Shown: positions 26,152-35,483, numbered from the stretch's first letter. The stretch: DNA of 64,000 bases from Bacteroidales bacterium UBA3810 (GCA_002368645.1 DFEE01000018.1:9276-73275); one strand, 5' to 3'. Program-made: numbers and translations. Notes: generated from the sequence alone by a model not told the origin.

Positions 26152-26184
26152 CAGTGGTCCCGTAGTGGTCCCGTTGTGGTCCCG
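26152..26184. repeat. 11-bp tandem array (tggtcccg units x3)
   Basis: Three 11-mers: cagtggtcccg, tagtggtcccg, ttgtggtcccg. It begins 29 nt after the waaA stop. Confidence 0.85.
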
Positions 26185-26189
26185 TTATA

Positions 26190-26257
26190 TTTACGGCTCC
26201 GCCGTGTTAGTAACTGCGTGTTGGTGACTGCGTGTTGGTGTTCCGGATAATATCCGG
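26190..26257. repeat. Hairpin plus 14-bp array before hisS
   Basis: ACGGC-TCC-GCCGT hairpin, then 14-mers at 26204, 26218 and 26232, then a CCGGATA-A-TATCCGG inverted repeat (26243-26257). The first 20 or so bases match 12632-12652 exactly. The 276-nt waaA-hisS gap holds only repeats. Confidence 0.85.
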
Positions 26258-26352
26258 CATAATGGACGAAGCGGCAGAGGCGGCATTCGATGCCGCGTAA
26301 TAGAAGAAAAAACATATGTCGGGATGGCACCCCGTAATAGATATAGACAGAT

Positions 26353-26380
26353 GCAGAAAGTCGAAAGCAGAAAGTCGAAA
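26353..26380. repeat. Heptamer array upstream of hisS
   Basis: Four 7-mers alternating gcagaaa and gtcgaaa, the complement-type relative of the ctttcga arrays at 19111 and 43982. It ends 18 nt before the hisS start, so it sits in the leader or ribosome-binding region. Confidence 0.82.
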
Positions 26381-26398
26381 GGAAAAATAGATAGGATT

Positions 26399-27724
26399 AT
26401 GAATAAACCAAATATACCAAAAGGGACAAGGGATTTCGGACCAATAGAGATGGTTCGACGCAATTACATTTTTGACACCATCAGAGATGTGTTTAAGAAG
26501 TACGGTTTTGAGCAGATAGAGACGCCGTCCATGGAGTTGATGAGCACTTTAATGGGCAAGTATGGCGAAGAAGGCGACAAGTTGCTTTTCCGTATTCAGA
26601 ATAGCGGAGAGAAAGCTGCGGAGGCTCCGGAAAAAGGATTACGTTACGATTTGACAGTGCCTTTTGCGCGGTACGTGGTGCAGCATAGGGAGGAGATATC
26701 GTTTCCGTTCAAGCGTTTTCAAATCCAGCCGGTGTGGCGTGCAGACAGGCCTCAGAAGGGTCGTTACCGCGAGTTCTACCAGTGCGATGTAGATGTAATC
26801 GGGACGGAGTCGTTGCTCGCCGAGTTGGAGTTGATTCAGATTGTGGAAGAGGTGTATAAACGCTTTGGTATCCGGGTGTGCCTGCATATCAATAACCGCA
26901 AGATATTGGCCGGTATAGCTGAGTCAATCGGTGCGGCGGACAAGATGATAGATATCACCGTAGCCATCGATAAGTTGGACAAGATAGGGCTTGAGAAAGT
27001 GAATGAGGAATTGCTTGAACGTGGTTTAAGCGAAGATTCCGTACAGAAATTGCAGCCGATATTGAATCAAGAATCGGGAGGCACGAATCAGGACAAATTA
27101 GTTCGGTTGAAGGATTTTCTGGCAGGTAGCGAGATAGGTCTGAAGGGCGTAAAGGAGATGGAGCAGATATTCGAACTGATTGATGTAGCCGGGGTTCAAC
27201 TGAATATAGAATTGGATTTGTGTCTGGCACGCGGACTGAACTATTACACGGGTGCGATTTTTGAAGTAAAAGCTCTTGATGTTCAGATGGGTAGTATCAC
27301 CGGCGGCGGCAGGTATGATAACCTAACGGGTATTTTCGGATTGCCGAATGTGAGCGGTGTCGGAATATCTTTCGGTGCAGATAGGATATATGATGTTTTG
27401 TCCGAGTTGGACCTTTATCCCTCAGAAGCCGAGGCGGGTACGCAATTGTTGTTTGTAACGTTCGGAGAGGCGGAGTTGCGTTATGCTCTACAATGGGCTA
27501 AGTCGTTAAGGGCTCAAGGCTTGCGTGTAGAGGTATATCCCGAGGCAGCGAAGATGAAGAAGCAGATGGGTTACGCCGATGCCAAGCATATTCCTTATGT
27601 CGCCATAGTAGGCAGTAACGAGATGTCCGAGAACAAAGTGATGCTCAAGAATATGACCTCGGGTGAGCAAAAGTTGTGCTCCTTGGCGGAGGTTGGTGAC
27701 TGCGTGTTGGAAACTGCGTGTTAG
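26399..27724 (+). CDS. hisS: Histidyl-tRNA synthetase
   Basis: Class II aminoacyl-tRNA synthetase charging tRNA-His. The start at 26399 gives [15 protein letters not shown], the expected N-terminus; the longer frame from 26324 reads through the heptamer array. Motif 2 region [13 protein letters not shown], the histidine-specific loop [15 protein letters not shown] and motif 3 [13 protein letters not shown] are intact. An anticodon-binding domain occupies about 335-425. Length is 441 aa. The last nine or ten residues ([10 protein letters not shown]) and the stop codon are encoded by units of a 14-bp tandem array, so the natural C-terminus has been replaced or extended by repeat. Confidence 0.95.
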   Translation: MNKPNIPKGTRDFGPIEMVRRNYIFDTIRDVFKKYGFEQIETPSMELMSTLMGKYGEEGDKLLFRIQNSGEKAAEAPEKGLRYDLTVPFARYVVQHREEISFPFKRFQIQPVWRADRPQKGRYREFYQCDVDVIGTESLLAELELIQIVEEVYKRFGIRVCLHINNRKILAGIAESIGAADKMIDITVAIDKLDKIGLEKVNEELLERGLSEDSVQKLQPILNQESGGTNQDKLVRLKDFLAGSEIGLKGVKEMEQIFELIDVAGVQLNIELDLCLARGLNYYTGAIFEVKALDVQMGSITGGGRYDNLTGIFGLPNVSGVGISFGADRIYDVLSELDLYPSEAEAGTQLLFVTFGEAELRYALQWAKSLRAQGLRVEVYPEAAKMKKQMGYADAKHIPYVAIVGSNEMSENKVMLKNMTSGEQKLCSLAEVGDCVLETAC

Positions 27725-27787
27725 TAACTTCGTGTTGATAAGTGAATGTTGGTGACTGCGTGTTGGGCAGTGAATGTTAATATATGA
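27690..27787. repeat. 14-bp tandem array spanning hisS stop to next start codon
   Basis: Seven consecutive 14-mers of the form GTGTTGGTGACTGC start at 27690, 27704, 27718, 27732, 27746, 27760 and 27774. The hisS TAG lies in unit three, and the ATG of the four-helix-bundle gene closes unit seven. It is the cleanest copy of the 14-bp family. Confidence 0.92.
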
Positions 27788-28179
27788 AGGTTTATAAATT
27801 TGAAGACTTGGTAGTATGGCAGTTGGCGAGAGATCTGGTAAAAGATATATACTCGTCGTTCAAAACATGTAGAGATTATGGTTTTAACGACCAAATTCAA
27901 CGTGCTTCAGTCTCGGTTATGAACAACATTGCAGAAGGTTTTGAGAGAGGGTATAATTCAATAGATAATAAGCTATTCTTGAATTTCTTAAACATTGCTT
28001 TAGGCTCTTGTGGCGAAGTAAGAAGTATGCTTTACGCAGCGGAAGATTTAGGGTACATGGATGATGAAACTGCAAAAATATTCCGAAATCGCTGCAAAAA
28101 CCTTACTTTAAAACTAAATTCATTAATGGAGACCCTCCGCAAACACGATACCCCAAACAACGCTATCAGCGCAAAGTAA
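27784..28179 (+). CDS. Four-helix-bundle protein (23S rRNA intervening-sequence family)
   Basis: Small helical protein of the family first seen encoded in 23S rRNA intervening sequences, widespread as free-standing genes in Bacteroidota. KFEDLVVWQLARDLVKDIY opens helix one, and the central QIQRASVSVMNNIAEGFERG is the family signature. FLNIALGSCGEVRSMLYAAEDLGY is also conserved. At 131 aa it is complete. The function is unknown. Genes of this family are often scattered singly between housekeeping genes, as here. Its start codon belongs to the last unit of the 14-bp array, which could influence translation. Confidence 0.88.
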   Translation: MKVYKFEDLVVWQLARDLVKDIYSSFKTCRDYGFNDQIQRASVSVMNNIAEGFERGYNSIDNKLFLNFLNIALGSCGEVRSMLYAAEDLGYMDDETAKIFRNRCKNLTLKLNSLMETLRKHDTPNNAISAK

Positions 28180-28224
28180 TTAACACGATGGAGGTGTAAC
28201 GAACTATACAAAAAAAAGGATAAT

Positions 28225-28758
28225 ATGAATACAGCAGAAGAATTTGACAGCGTCATCGCCAAGTGCCGGCGCATATATACGCTAAAGATGAAAGATTATG
28301 GTCCGTCGTGGCGGATTATGCGTCTAAAGACGGTAAATGACCAACTTTTCATCAAAGCCAAGCGTATTCGCGAAATCGAAATGACGGGTGTTAATATGGT
28401 CGGTGAGTCCATAGAGGACGCCTATATAGCGATTGTGAACTACTCGATTATCGGGCTTATCCAATTGCGCAAAGGTATAAGCGATACCACCGATATGAGT
28501 GCCGAAGAGGCAACTGAACTCTATGACCAATATGCGAAAGAGGCTAAAGAATTGATGCTCCTGAAGAACCATGACTACGGTGAGGCATGGCGTGACATGG
28601 AGCCGGAGAGCCTGACGGACATTATATTGACCAAGATTAACCGCAATAAGAACATAACTGCCAATAATAACAAAACCCTCGCGAGCGAAGGTTGTGAAGG
28701 CAATTATTTCGACATGCTGAATTATGCAGTATTTTACTTAATAAAAGCAAAATTATGA
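28225..28758 (+). CDS. DUF1599 protein with two internally repeated halves
   Basis: Uncharacterised DUF1599 protein, a family linked by context in phages to nucleotide modification. The two halves align: KMKDYGPSWRIMR near residue 18 matches KNHDYGEAWRDME near 113. EDAYIAIVNYSIIGLIQL in the first half matches FDMLNYAVFYLI at the C-terminus. This indicates an ancient tandem duplication of an all-helical domain of about 80 residues. An AAGGA sequence precedes the ATG. The stop overlaps the DoxX start by 4 nt (ATGA), so the two are translationally coupled. The role is unknown; a helical pyrophosphatase-like fold is only a guess. Confidence 0.78.
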   Translation: MNTAEEFDSVIAKCRRIYTLKMKDYGPSWRIMRLKTVNDQLFIKAKRIREIEMTGVNMVGESIEDAYIAIVNYSIIGLIQLRKGISDTTDMSAEEATELYDQYAKEAKELMLLKNHDYGEAWRDMEPESLTDIILTKINRNKNITANNNKTLASEGCEGNYFDMLNYAVFYLIKAKL

Positions 28759-29837
28759 AGAAAACATTAAATATTATATCGCATATCGCCCGAACTTTAT
28801 TGGGTATAGTGTTCATTTTCTCGGGTGTTGTGAAGATGATCGATCCTCTTGGAACGACCTATAAGATAGAGGATTACCTGAAAGCATTCGGTGGTTTCTT
28901 TACGGAGTTTCTGCCATTGTCAGAGGCGGCGGCGATGTGTCTGATTGTCATTGAAGTGACTTTGGGCGTCTGCATGGTGCTACATGTCAAAACCAATTGG
29001 ACGGCATGGCTGAGTTTTGCGTTCTACTGCGTGATGACGCCTCTAACGCTCTATATTGCGCTGACTAATCCGGTAAGCGACTGCGGGTGTTTCGGGGATG
29101 CCGTGATTCTGACTAATTGGCAGACATTCTGGAAGAATATCATGCTGATGCTGTTGGTAGTCATTCTGCTGATTACCAAGAAATATACCCGTCCGATGTG
29201 GACATCACCGGTGGAGGCGGGGATTGCTATAATCAGTATCGGCTGCACTTTAGGCTTCATGTTCTGGACATTGAACCACCTGCCAATAAAGGATTTCAGG
29301 CCCTATAAGATAGGCAATAATATCCCCGAGTTGATGGAGTATCCGGAAGATGCGGAGCCCGACCAATATGCGATTACTTTTGTCTATCAGAAGGACGGTG
29401 AGGAGCAGGAGTTTACTTTAGAGAACTACCCGAAGAACGATTCGAGTTGGACCTTTGTCAGGCAGAAATCCGAGCTTATCAAGAAGGGTTATGAGCCTCC
29501 TATTCATGATTTTGAGTTGATGAGCATGGAGTATGAAGACATGACCTATGATATTTTGGAGAGTGAGGATATGGTAACGTTGGTGATTATGTATGACCTT
29601 GCCAAGACTGACCGCAAACATCTTGATAAATTAGATGCAATAGATGAGCCGTGCTACTATGTGACCGGTTCCGGCGAGGCGGATATAGAGGCGTTCTGTC
29701 AGGAAACGGGTTTGGAGATGAGCCGCTTCTTGAGTTGCGATCCCGTGACGCTGAAGACCATCGTGCGCGCCAATCCCGGCGTGATAGTGCTCCAAAACGG
29801 CACAATAATAGATAAATATAATTTGAAGAACAGGTAA
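28755..29837 (+). CDS. DoxX/MauE-like membrane protein with thioredoxin-like C-terminal domain (BT_3928 type)
   Basis: Inner-membrane protein with four helices in the N-terminal half (about residues 8-155) carrying the DoxX pattern LGIVFIFSGVVKMIDPLG and the paired cysteines SDCGCFGD (around 112-119). A further helix (about 155-180) and a soluble C-terminal region that ends like a thioredoxin fold (PGVIVLQNGTIIDKY) follow. The layout suggests redox or thiol chemistry at the membrane. It overlaps the DUF1599 gene by 4 nt and precedes the C10 protease by 3 nt. The conserved pairing with DUF1599 in Bacteroidales suggests a shared pathway, not yet defined. Confidence 0.8.
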   Translation: MKKTLNIISHIARTLLGIVFIFSGVVKMIDPLGTTYKIEDYLKAFGGFFTEFLPLSEAAAMCLIVIEVTLGVCMVLHVKTNWTAWLSFAFYCVMTPLTLYIALTNPVSDCGCFGDAVILTNWQTFWKNIMLMLLVVILLITKKYTRPMWTSPVEAGIAIISIGCTLGFMFWTLNHLPIKDFRPYKIGNNIPELMEYPEDAEPDQYAITFVYQKDGEEQEFTLENYPKNDSSWTFVRQKSELIKKGYEPPIHDFELMSMEYEDMTYDILESEDMVTLVIMYDLAKTDRKHLDKLDAIDEPCYYVTGSGEADIEAFCQETGLEMSRFLSCDPVTLKTIVRANPGVIVLQNGTIIDKYNLKNR

Positions 29838-29840
29838 TTT

Positions 29841-31886
29841 ATGAAACGAAAAATCATTACTCTTGTCTTGGTGAGTCTGGTACTATGTGCGCAGGCAGGA
29901 GTTCGCCATACGACTTATCGAGTGGATCAAACGATAACAAAGCTCAATAGTACGGAGCCTGCTTTTTATGTGATACATCCGGTAGAACGGGACGGTTTCA
30001 TGCTGATTAGCGGCGATGACCGCACAGAAGAAGTGCTGTTCTATGCCGATGAGGGTGATTACGCCACAGCGATGCTCAATCCGTCCTTTAAGTGGTTTAT
30101 GGGTTATCTGCAGGAGCGTGTGTCCGCGGTCAATGACAGCAATGTGTTAAGGCGTGCTACTTCGGCAGCCGTGACACCGATTGAGCCTCTTCTCGACCGT
30201 GAAGGTATTCGCTGGGATCAAGATGCGCCCTTTAACCTGTTATGCCCCACAGATCCGAAGGATAATACACGCAGTTACATAGGCTGTGTGGCTACCGCGG
30301 CAGCACAGATTTTGCGCTATTGGAAGCACCCCGCTAAAACCAATGGCGGTATAGAAACCTATGGTTGGGAACGAGATGCAGCAGCCGGTGAAAGTAGCGG
30401 CGGCAGTTGGTGGAGTAGTTGGTTTAATCGCGATCATGAGTATGTCGAGATGATAAGCCTCAATTATGATACTATCGCTCCTTACAATTGGGACCTGATG
30501 CGTCCTTCCTATCTCGATTCTTATTCCGAAGCGGAGGGAAATGAGGTGGCGCGTCTGATGTACCATGTTGCTGTAGCGGCACATATGGATTTCGGCGGCG
30601 ATGAAACCGGTGGCAGCGGTGCCCTGTTAGACACAATGGGAATCGGATTGGAGAAGCACTTCGGTTACCACTATACGACTTACTGGACCAAGATGGGGCA
30701 ATACTATAACGATTACTACCGGCAGAGTGGATACGCCGCTACCGAGGATGAAGGTCCGTCTATTGCCCGATTTACCGAAGCTTTTAATGCGGATCTGGAA
30801 GCCGGAAAGCCTATTTTGATGGCGGGCTATGATATATCCGAAGGTTTGGAAAACGCTTCCGGTCATGCTTTTGTGGTAGATGGTCGTGACAGTGAAGGCA
30901 ATTTCCACTTCAATTTCGGCTGGTCGGGTGTGGGCAACGGTTATTCGCCGCTTGATGTCATCAGCACGACGATGGGTGCCTCTTATGGTGAGACCGGTAA
31001 TTTTGAGTTTGGCAATTATATAGATGCCATTATCGGTTTGGCACCCAATGAGATAGATACGGTTCATGTGACGCAAGTCAAGGTCAATCCGACCAGTATG
31101 ACGCTCCGTTTAGGCGAGCGTAGTCCGCTGAGTGTCGTAGTGTATCCGGCAAACGCAACGGTCAAGTCCTGCACATATACCAGCAATAATGAGGCCGTGG
31201 CTATCGTGACCAATAGCGGTATGGTGCGTGCTGTAGCTCCCGGCGAAACGGAGATTATCGTTACTTCTCGCGATAGGGGCGAGTGGGCGCTCTGTCATGT
31301 TACGGTACTGAATGAGGCATTGCCTTTCGTTGGCTGTGACGACTATAGTTACACCTTTACTTACGATTTAAAACCTGTAGCGGGTGCCAATACTTTTGGG
31401 GATTATGATTGGACCGTTTCTCTCCAGAAAGGTCGTTTCTCATGGGACAGTTCAGGAGGATTAGGTTTCCAGATAGGTTCCAGTTCTACAGCTGCACAAC
31501 GTGCTTCCTTTATCACAGAGAATACCACCGATTGTCTTGTCCGTGCGGTGACGGTCAATTCGGCGAAGAACTACTCCGGCGATGGCCAATTAGCCGTTTA
31601 TATCGGCGATGAGCAGATTGGAGAAACGATAGCGTTGACAGGTGTCAGCACCGATTATACCTTTGTCAATACAGAAGGTCTGCGCGGTGCAGTCGAGATA
31701 AGGTTTACCAATACCGCGAAAGCTATGTATATCAAGTCTATACAGGTGAAATATGACTCTCCGACAGGGCTTGACGAACTTAATGGCAAGGTTGTTCCGT
31801 CTGCCGTAAAGGTGCTTCAAAACGGACATATCCTGGTTATGCGTAACGGCAAAATATACAATATGCAAGGTCAAACAATCAAATAA
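29841..31886 (+). CDS. Secreted C10-family cysteine protease (streptopain-like) with Ig-like domain and C-terminal sorting-type tail
   Basis: Exported papain-like protease. After a signal peptide (about residues 1-20) there is a SpeB-type propeptide (about 20-115) and the C10 catalytic domain with nucleophile Cys149 in YIGCVATAAAQ. The general base is His342 in GHAFVVDGRD, followed by FHFNFGWSGVGNGY. A BIG2/Ig-like domain (about 410-495) and another beta domain follow. The last 40 residues (starting TGLDELNGK) resemble type IX secretion C-terminal signals and the tail of the PUL protein at 55812. At 681 aa it is longer than streptopain because of these additions. It may act on dietary or host proteins; targets are unknown. 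Confidence 0.9.
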   Translation: MKRKIITLVLVSLVLCAQAGVRHTTYRVDQTITKLNSTEPAFYVIHPVERDGFMLISGDDRTEEVLFYADEGDYATAMLNPSFKWFMGYLQERVSAVNDSNVLRRATSAAVTPIEPLLDREGIRWDQDAPFNLLCPTDPKDNTRSYIGCVATAAAQILRYWKHPAKTNGGIETYGWERDAAAGESSGGSWWSSWFNRDHEYVEMISLNYDTIAPYNWDLMRPSYLDSYSEAEGNEVARLMYHVAVAAHMDFGGDETGGSGALLDTMGIGLEKHFGYHYTTYWTKMGQYYNDYYRQSGYAATEDEGPSIARFTEAFNADLEAGKPILMAGYDISEGLENASGHAFVVDGRDSEGNFHFNFGWSGVGNGYSPLDVISTTMGASYGETGNFEFGNYIDAIIGLAPNEIDTVHVTQVKVNPTSMTLRLGERSPLSVVVYPANATVKSCTYTSNNEAVAIVTNSGMVRAVAPGETEIIVTSRDRGEWALCHVTVLNEALPFVGCDDYSYTFTYDLKPVAGANTFGDYDWTVSLQKGRFSWDSSGGLGFQIGSSSTAAQRASFITENTTDCLVRAVTVNSAKNYSGDGQLAVYIGDEQIGETIALTGVSTDYTFVNTEGLRGAVEIRFTNTAKAMYIKSIQVKYDSPTGLDELNGKVVPSAVKVLQNGHILVMRNGKIYNMQGQTIK

Positions 31887-31895
31887 TATATAGTT

Positions 31896-32645
31896 ATGAG
31901 AACAAAAATGGTCGCAGGTAACTGGAAAATGAACAAGAACCTGCAAGAAGGTGTAGCATTGGCTACTGAGTTAAAAGAAGCAGTTAAGAACCCCTCATGC
32001 GCAGTGGTTATCGGAACTCCGTTTATCCACTTGGCATCGGTTGCGGAATTGCTCAAAGGTTCGCCAATCAAGGTAGCAGCCGAGAACTGCGCCGACAAAG
32101 AGAAGGGTGCTTATACCGGTGAGGTAAGTGCAGAGATGGTTCGCTCTACCGGTGCAGAGTACTGCATATTAGGTCACAGCGAGCGCCGTGCTTATTACCA
32201 CGAGGATGCCGCTATACTGAAAGAGAAAGTGCTTTTGGCATTGGCCAACGGCTTGAAAGTGATTTTCTGCATCGGTGAGGTGAAAGAGGAGCGCGAAGCC
32301 GGCAAACAGAACGAAGTAGTCAAAGAGCAATTAGAAGGTTCCGTCTTCAACCTGACAGCCGAGCAGTGGGCTAATATTACCCTCGCATATGAGCCGGTAT
32401 GGGCAATCGGTACCGGTCTGACAGCTACGCCTCAGCAAGCACAAGAGATGCACGCTTATATCCGCAGTTTGGTAGCCAAGCAATATGGTGAGCAAGTGGC
32501 AGACGACACGACCATCCTTTATGGTGGCTCCTGCAACGAGAAGAACGCAGCTGAGCTCTTTGCTAATCCCGACGTGGACGGAGGTCTCATCGGCGGTGCT
32601 TCATTGGTAGCCGAGAAGTTCATGGCCATTATCAATGCCCGCTAA
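31896..32645 (+). CDS. tpiA: Triosephosphate isomerase
   Basis: Glycolytic enzyme interconverting dihydroxyacetone phosphate and glyceraldehyde-3-phosphate. All catalytic elements are visible: NWKMN near the start with the catalytic Lys, the electrophilic His in ILGHSERR, the catalytic Glu in [11 protein letters not shown], and the phosphate loop [14 protein letters not shown] then GGLIGGASL. At 249 aa it is standard length. It is 9 nt after the C10 protease gene and 3 nt before the carbonic anhydrase-like gene, in a run of plus-strand housekeeping genes. Confidence 0.98.
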   Translation: MRTKMVAGNWKMNKNLQEGVALATELKEAVKNPSCAVVIGTPFIHLASVAELLKGSPIKVAAENCADKEKGAYTGEVSAEMVRSTGAEYCILGHSERRAYYHEDAAILKEKVLLALANGLKVIFCIGEVKEEREAGKQNEVVKEQLEGSVFNLTAEQWANITLAYEPVWAIGTGLTATPQQAQEMHAYIRSLVAKQYGEQVADDTTILYGGSCNEKNAAELFANPDVDGGLIGGASLVAEKFMAIINAR

Positions 32646-32648
32646 TCT

Positions 32649-33176
32649 ATGGCGCTGATAAAGACCATCAATCGCAACGGAGAAATCCTGACGCCTTGCA
32701 TCGCAGATGATGTGTTTATGGCAGATAATGCCACCATCGTCGGCGATGTGACCGTCGGGGAGGGTAGCTCCTTGTGGTTCAACTCCGTACTGAGGGGCGA
32801 TGTAAATACCATCACAATAGGTAAGCACTGCAATATCCAAGACGGTGCCGTGTTGCATACCCTCTATCAGAAATCAACCATCACCCTCGGTGACTATGTA
32901 TCCGTAGGACATAATGTGACCATTCACGGAGCCGATGTAGATGATTATGCTTTGATAGGAATGGGTTCGACCTTATTGGATGGTGCTCATGTGGGGCAAG
33001 GTGCTATCGTTGCGGCGGGGGCACTCGTGCTCAAAAATACAGAGATTGGTGCCTACGAGTTATGGGGCGGTGTGCCGGCTAAGTTTATCAAGAAGATAGA
33101 ACCAGCCCAAACGCAGGAGATGAACGAAAAAATCGCCCACAACTATGCGATGTACGCCAGTTGGTACAAAGAGTGA
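32649..33176 (+). CDS. Gamma-class carbonic anhydrase-like protein (left-handed beta-helix)
   Basis: Hexapeptide-repeat protein of the gamma carbonic anhydrase/YrdA family. It forms a left-handed beta-helix from about residues 20-145, followed by a C-terminal helix. Zinc-ligand histidines are in place: AVLHT, then VGHNVTIHGAD with the two remaining His. Key catalytic Glu residues of Methanosarcina Cam cannot be confirmed, so activity may be weak, as in many YrdA-type homologues. At 175 aa it has normal length. It lies 3 nt behind tpiA and is followed by a 65-nt repeat-like spacer before pyrH. Confidence 0.88.
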   Translation: MALIKTINRNGEILTPCIADDVFMADNATIVGDVTVGEGSSLWFNSVLRGDVNTITIGKHCNIQDGAVLHTLYQKSTITLGDYVSVGHNVTIHGADVDDYALIGMGSTLLDGAHVGQGAIVAAGALVLKNTEIGAYELWGGVPAKFIKKIEPAQTQEMNEKIAHNYAMYASWYKE

Positions 33177-33241
33177 TTCTGTCACGTGTCACGTTAAAAC
33201 GTTAAATAGTTAAAATGGTCGCTACGCGACGTTAAATTGTT
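33177..33241. repeat. Short mixed repeat spacer before pyrH (7/8-bp units and hairpin)
   Basis: Contains tgtcacg twice in tandem, then 8-mers cgttaaaa, cgttaaat, agttaaaa, then a hairpin GTCGC-TAC-GCGAC ending just before the pyrH ATG. It is built like the other repeat gaps but with a different unit. Confidence 0.6.
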
Positions 33242-33946
33242 ATGTTTAAGCGAATATTACTCAAACTATCCGGTGAGTCCCTTATGGGACATCAAGGGTA
33301 CGGGATAGACCCTGAGCGTCTGAATGATTATGCCAAGCAGATTTCCGCGCTGAGCGACCAAGGTGTCGAGATAGCTATCGTTATCGGCGGAGGCAATATC
33401 TTCCGAGGCCTGAGTGGCGCACAAAAAGGTTTTGACCGTGTCAAAGGTGACCAAATGGGAATGCTCGCCACCGTCATCAACTCTCTTGCCCTCGCTTCTG
33501 CTTTGGAGGCACTGCATAAAAAAGTGCGTGTGATGACTTCCGTGAGGATGGAGCCTGTCGGTGATTTTTATAGCCCCGATAGAGCGAAACGTCTGCTTGG
33601 CAAAGGCAATATCGTCATTGTCGCCGGCGGAACAGGTAATCCGTTCTTCACAACTGATACGGCTTCTGCCCTACGAGCAATAGAACTGAACTGCGATATT
33701 ATGTTCAAAGGAACCCGTGTGGATGGTATCTATACCGACAATCCTGAGACCAATCCCGCCGCCACCAAGTTCGACAGCATAACCTATGATGAAATACTGA
33801 GTCGGGGACTCAAGATAATGGACCTGACCGCCATCGTGATGTGTAAGGAAAATAAGATGCCGATATATGTCTTCAATATGGACATCGTCGGCAATCTCCA
33901 GAAAGTTATCAATGGCGAAAATATAGGAACGATTGTTAACCCCTAA
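33242..33946 (+). CDS. pyrH: Uridylate kinase
   Basis: Hexameric UMP kinase of the amino-acid kinase fold, making UDP from UMP and [14 protein letters not shown] at the N-terminus, [26 protein letters not shown] and [18 protein letters not shown] are all family signatures, along with [13 protein letters not shown]. At 234 aa it is complete. It precedes frr by 11 nt, the common bacterial pyrH-frr pairing. Confidence 0.98.
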   Translation: MFKRILLKLSGESLMGHQGYGIDPERLNDYAKQISALSDQGVEIAIVIGGGNIFRGLSGAQKGFDRVKGDQMGMLATVINSLALASALEALHKKVRVMTSVRMEPVGDFYSPDRAKRLLGKGNIVIVAGGTGNPFFTTDTASALRAIELNCDIMFKGTRVDGIYTDNPETNPAATKFDSITYDEILSRGLKIMDLTAIVMCKENKMPIYVFNMDIVGNLQKVINGENIGTIVNP

Positions 33947-33957
33947 TATCTACTATT

Positions 33958-34518
33958 ATGCAAGACCCAAAAGACATTAAAACCAATGCGACGGACAGCA
34001 TGGAAGCCGCCGTCCTCTACTTAGATGATGCTTTGGCTCACATTCGTGCAGGTAAAGCCTCTTCCCGTATTTTAGACCCCATTAAGGTTGACTATTACGG
34101 CGCCTCTTCTCCCATCGCCAATGTCGCGACTGTTACGACTCCCGATGCTCGAACGATCCAAATTCAGCCGTGGGAAAAATCCATGCTCTCAGTTATAGAG
34201 CGAGCTATCATTAACTCCAATATCGGCTTGGCACCGAATAATAACGGAGAGTGCATCCGCCTGATTATTCCGCCGTTGACCGAAGACCGCCGCCGCGAAC
34301 TTGCTAAACAATGCAAGGCCGAGGCAGAGTCGGCAAAGGTTTCCGTGCGCAATGCCCGCCGCGAGGCCATCGAAGCACTCAAGAAGGCGCAAAAAGACGG
34401 TCTCCCAGAGGATGCCGAAAAAGATGCCGAGGAGGAAATTCAGAAGCTGCATGATAAGTATATCAAGCAGATGGATGAAATTTACGCAAGGAAAGAAAAG
34501 GAAATAATGACTGTCTAA
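33958..34518 (+). CDS. frr: Ribosome recycling factor
   Basis: Splits post-termination ribosomes together with EF-G. The product is the expected two-domain protein: a triple-helix bundle split by a small beta domain, with [21 protein letters not shown] near residue 28-48 and the conserved [11 protein letters not shown] segment. At 186 aa it is full length. It is 11 nt behind pyrH, and its TAA overlaps the rsgA start (TAATG), so expression of rsgA is likely coupled. Confidence 0.98.
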   Translation: MQDPKDIKTNATDSMEAAVLYLDDALAHIRAGKASSRILDPIKVDYYGASSPIANVATVTTPDARTIQIQPWEKSMLSVIERAIINSNIGLAPNNNGECIRLIIPPLTEDRRRELAKQCKAEAESAKVSVRNARREAIEALKKAQKDGLPEDAEKDAEEEIQKLHDKYIKQMDEIYARKEKEIMTV

Positions 34519-35444
34519 TGCGTGCATTAGTCATTAAAACAACCGGTAAGCACTACCTCGTTCATACGGAAGGAGGTAGTGTCTTAGATTGCGCAATCAA
34601 AGGTAATCTACGGCTTAAAGACCTCCGCACGACCAACCCTGTTGCGGTGGGTGATTATGTCACCGTTCAACAGCAAGAGGATGGCACCAACTGGATTACA
34701 GAAATCCAACCTCGCCGCAACTATATCATCCGGCGTGCGACCAACCTCTCCAAAGAGGCGCATATCCTTGCCGCCAATATCGACCAGGCTTTGTTATTAG
34801 TCACGTTGCAGCAGCCGGAGACCAACACAACTTTTATTGACCGTTTTTTAGCGACGGCAGAAGCCTACCGTGTGCCTGTCATCCTACTCTTCAACAAAAT
34901 AGATTTACTGACTGAGGAGCAATTAGGGCAATTAACGTCACTAAGTGATATCTATCAACAAATGGGCTACCGAACCCTCGCCCTCTCGCTCAAGTCTTCC
35001 GGAAGTTTATCGGAGAGCTCACTTCCCGCTCTGCTTGCTCACAAAACGACTTTACTTGCCGGTAATTCCGGTGTGGGTAAATCCACTCTTCTTAATGCAC
35101 TTTGCGGACGCGAAGTGACACGTACAGGGGCTATCTCTGATGCCCATCACAAAGGCATGCATACGACAACTTTCTCCGAGATGTATGAACTTAATGATGC
35201 GCGTATCATAGATATTCCGGGTATTAAAGGATTTGGGGCAGTAGATATGAGTCCCCATGAGATTAGCCATTATTTCCGCGACATTTTTGAGGCAGGCAAG
35301 CACTGCCGATATGGGGATTGTATGCACATAGATGAACCCGGCTGTGCCGTGACGCAAGCACTCGAGCGAGGAGACATCGCCCCGTCACGATATTTCTCCT
35401 ATCTGAGTCTATTAGAGGACTCTAATGAATCCAAATATCGTTAA
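34518..35444 (+). CDS. rsgA: Ribosome small-subunit-dependent GTPase A
   Basis: Circularly permuted GTPase that helps late 30S assembly. An OB-fold domain occupies about residues 1-75. The GTPase motifs come in permuted order: NKID (G4) first, then the P-loop GNSGVGKSTLLN, a HHKGMHTTTF switch region and DIPGIKGFG (G3). A C-terminal zinc site has Cys and His in HCRYGDCMHIDEPGCAV. At 308 aa it is complete. It is coupled to frr by TAATG and ends 40 nt before a bidirectional terminator. Confidence 0.96.
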   Translation: MRALVIKTTGKHYLVHTEGGSVLDCAIKGNLRLKDLRTTNPVAVGDYVTVQQQEDGTNWITEIQPRRNYIIRRATNLSKEAHILAANIDQALLLVTLQQPETNTTFIDRFLATAEAYRVPVILLFNKIDLLTEEQLGQLTSLSDIYQQMGYRTLALSLKSSGSLSESSLPALLAHKTTLLAGNSGVGKSTLLNALCGREVTRTGAISDAHHKGMHTTTFSEMYELNDARIIDIPGIKGFGAVDMSPHEISHYFRDIFEAGKHCRYGDCMHIDEPGCAVTQALERGDIAPSRYFSYLSLLEDSNESKYR

Positions 35445-35483
35445 TACCTTATGGTTAAACAGAGGTGCTTAGGTTATGATACG

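Noticed and set aside
27690..27787. CRISPR-like array
   Set aside because: Units are 14 nt, contiguous and without spacers, and no cas gene is present. It is a tandem repeat.
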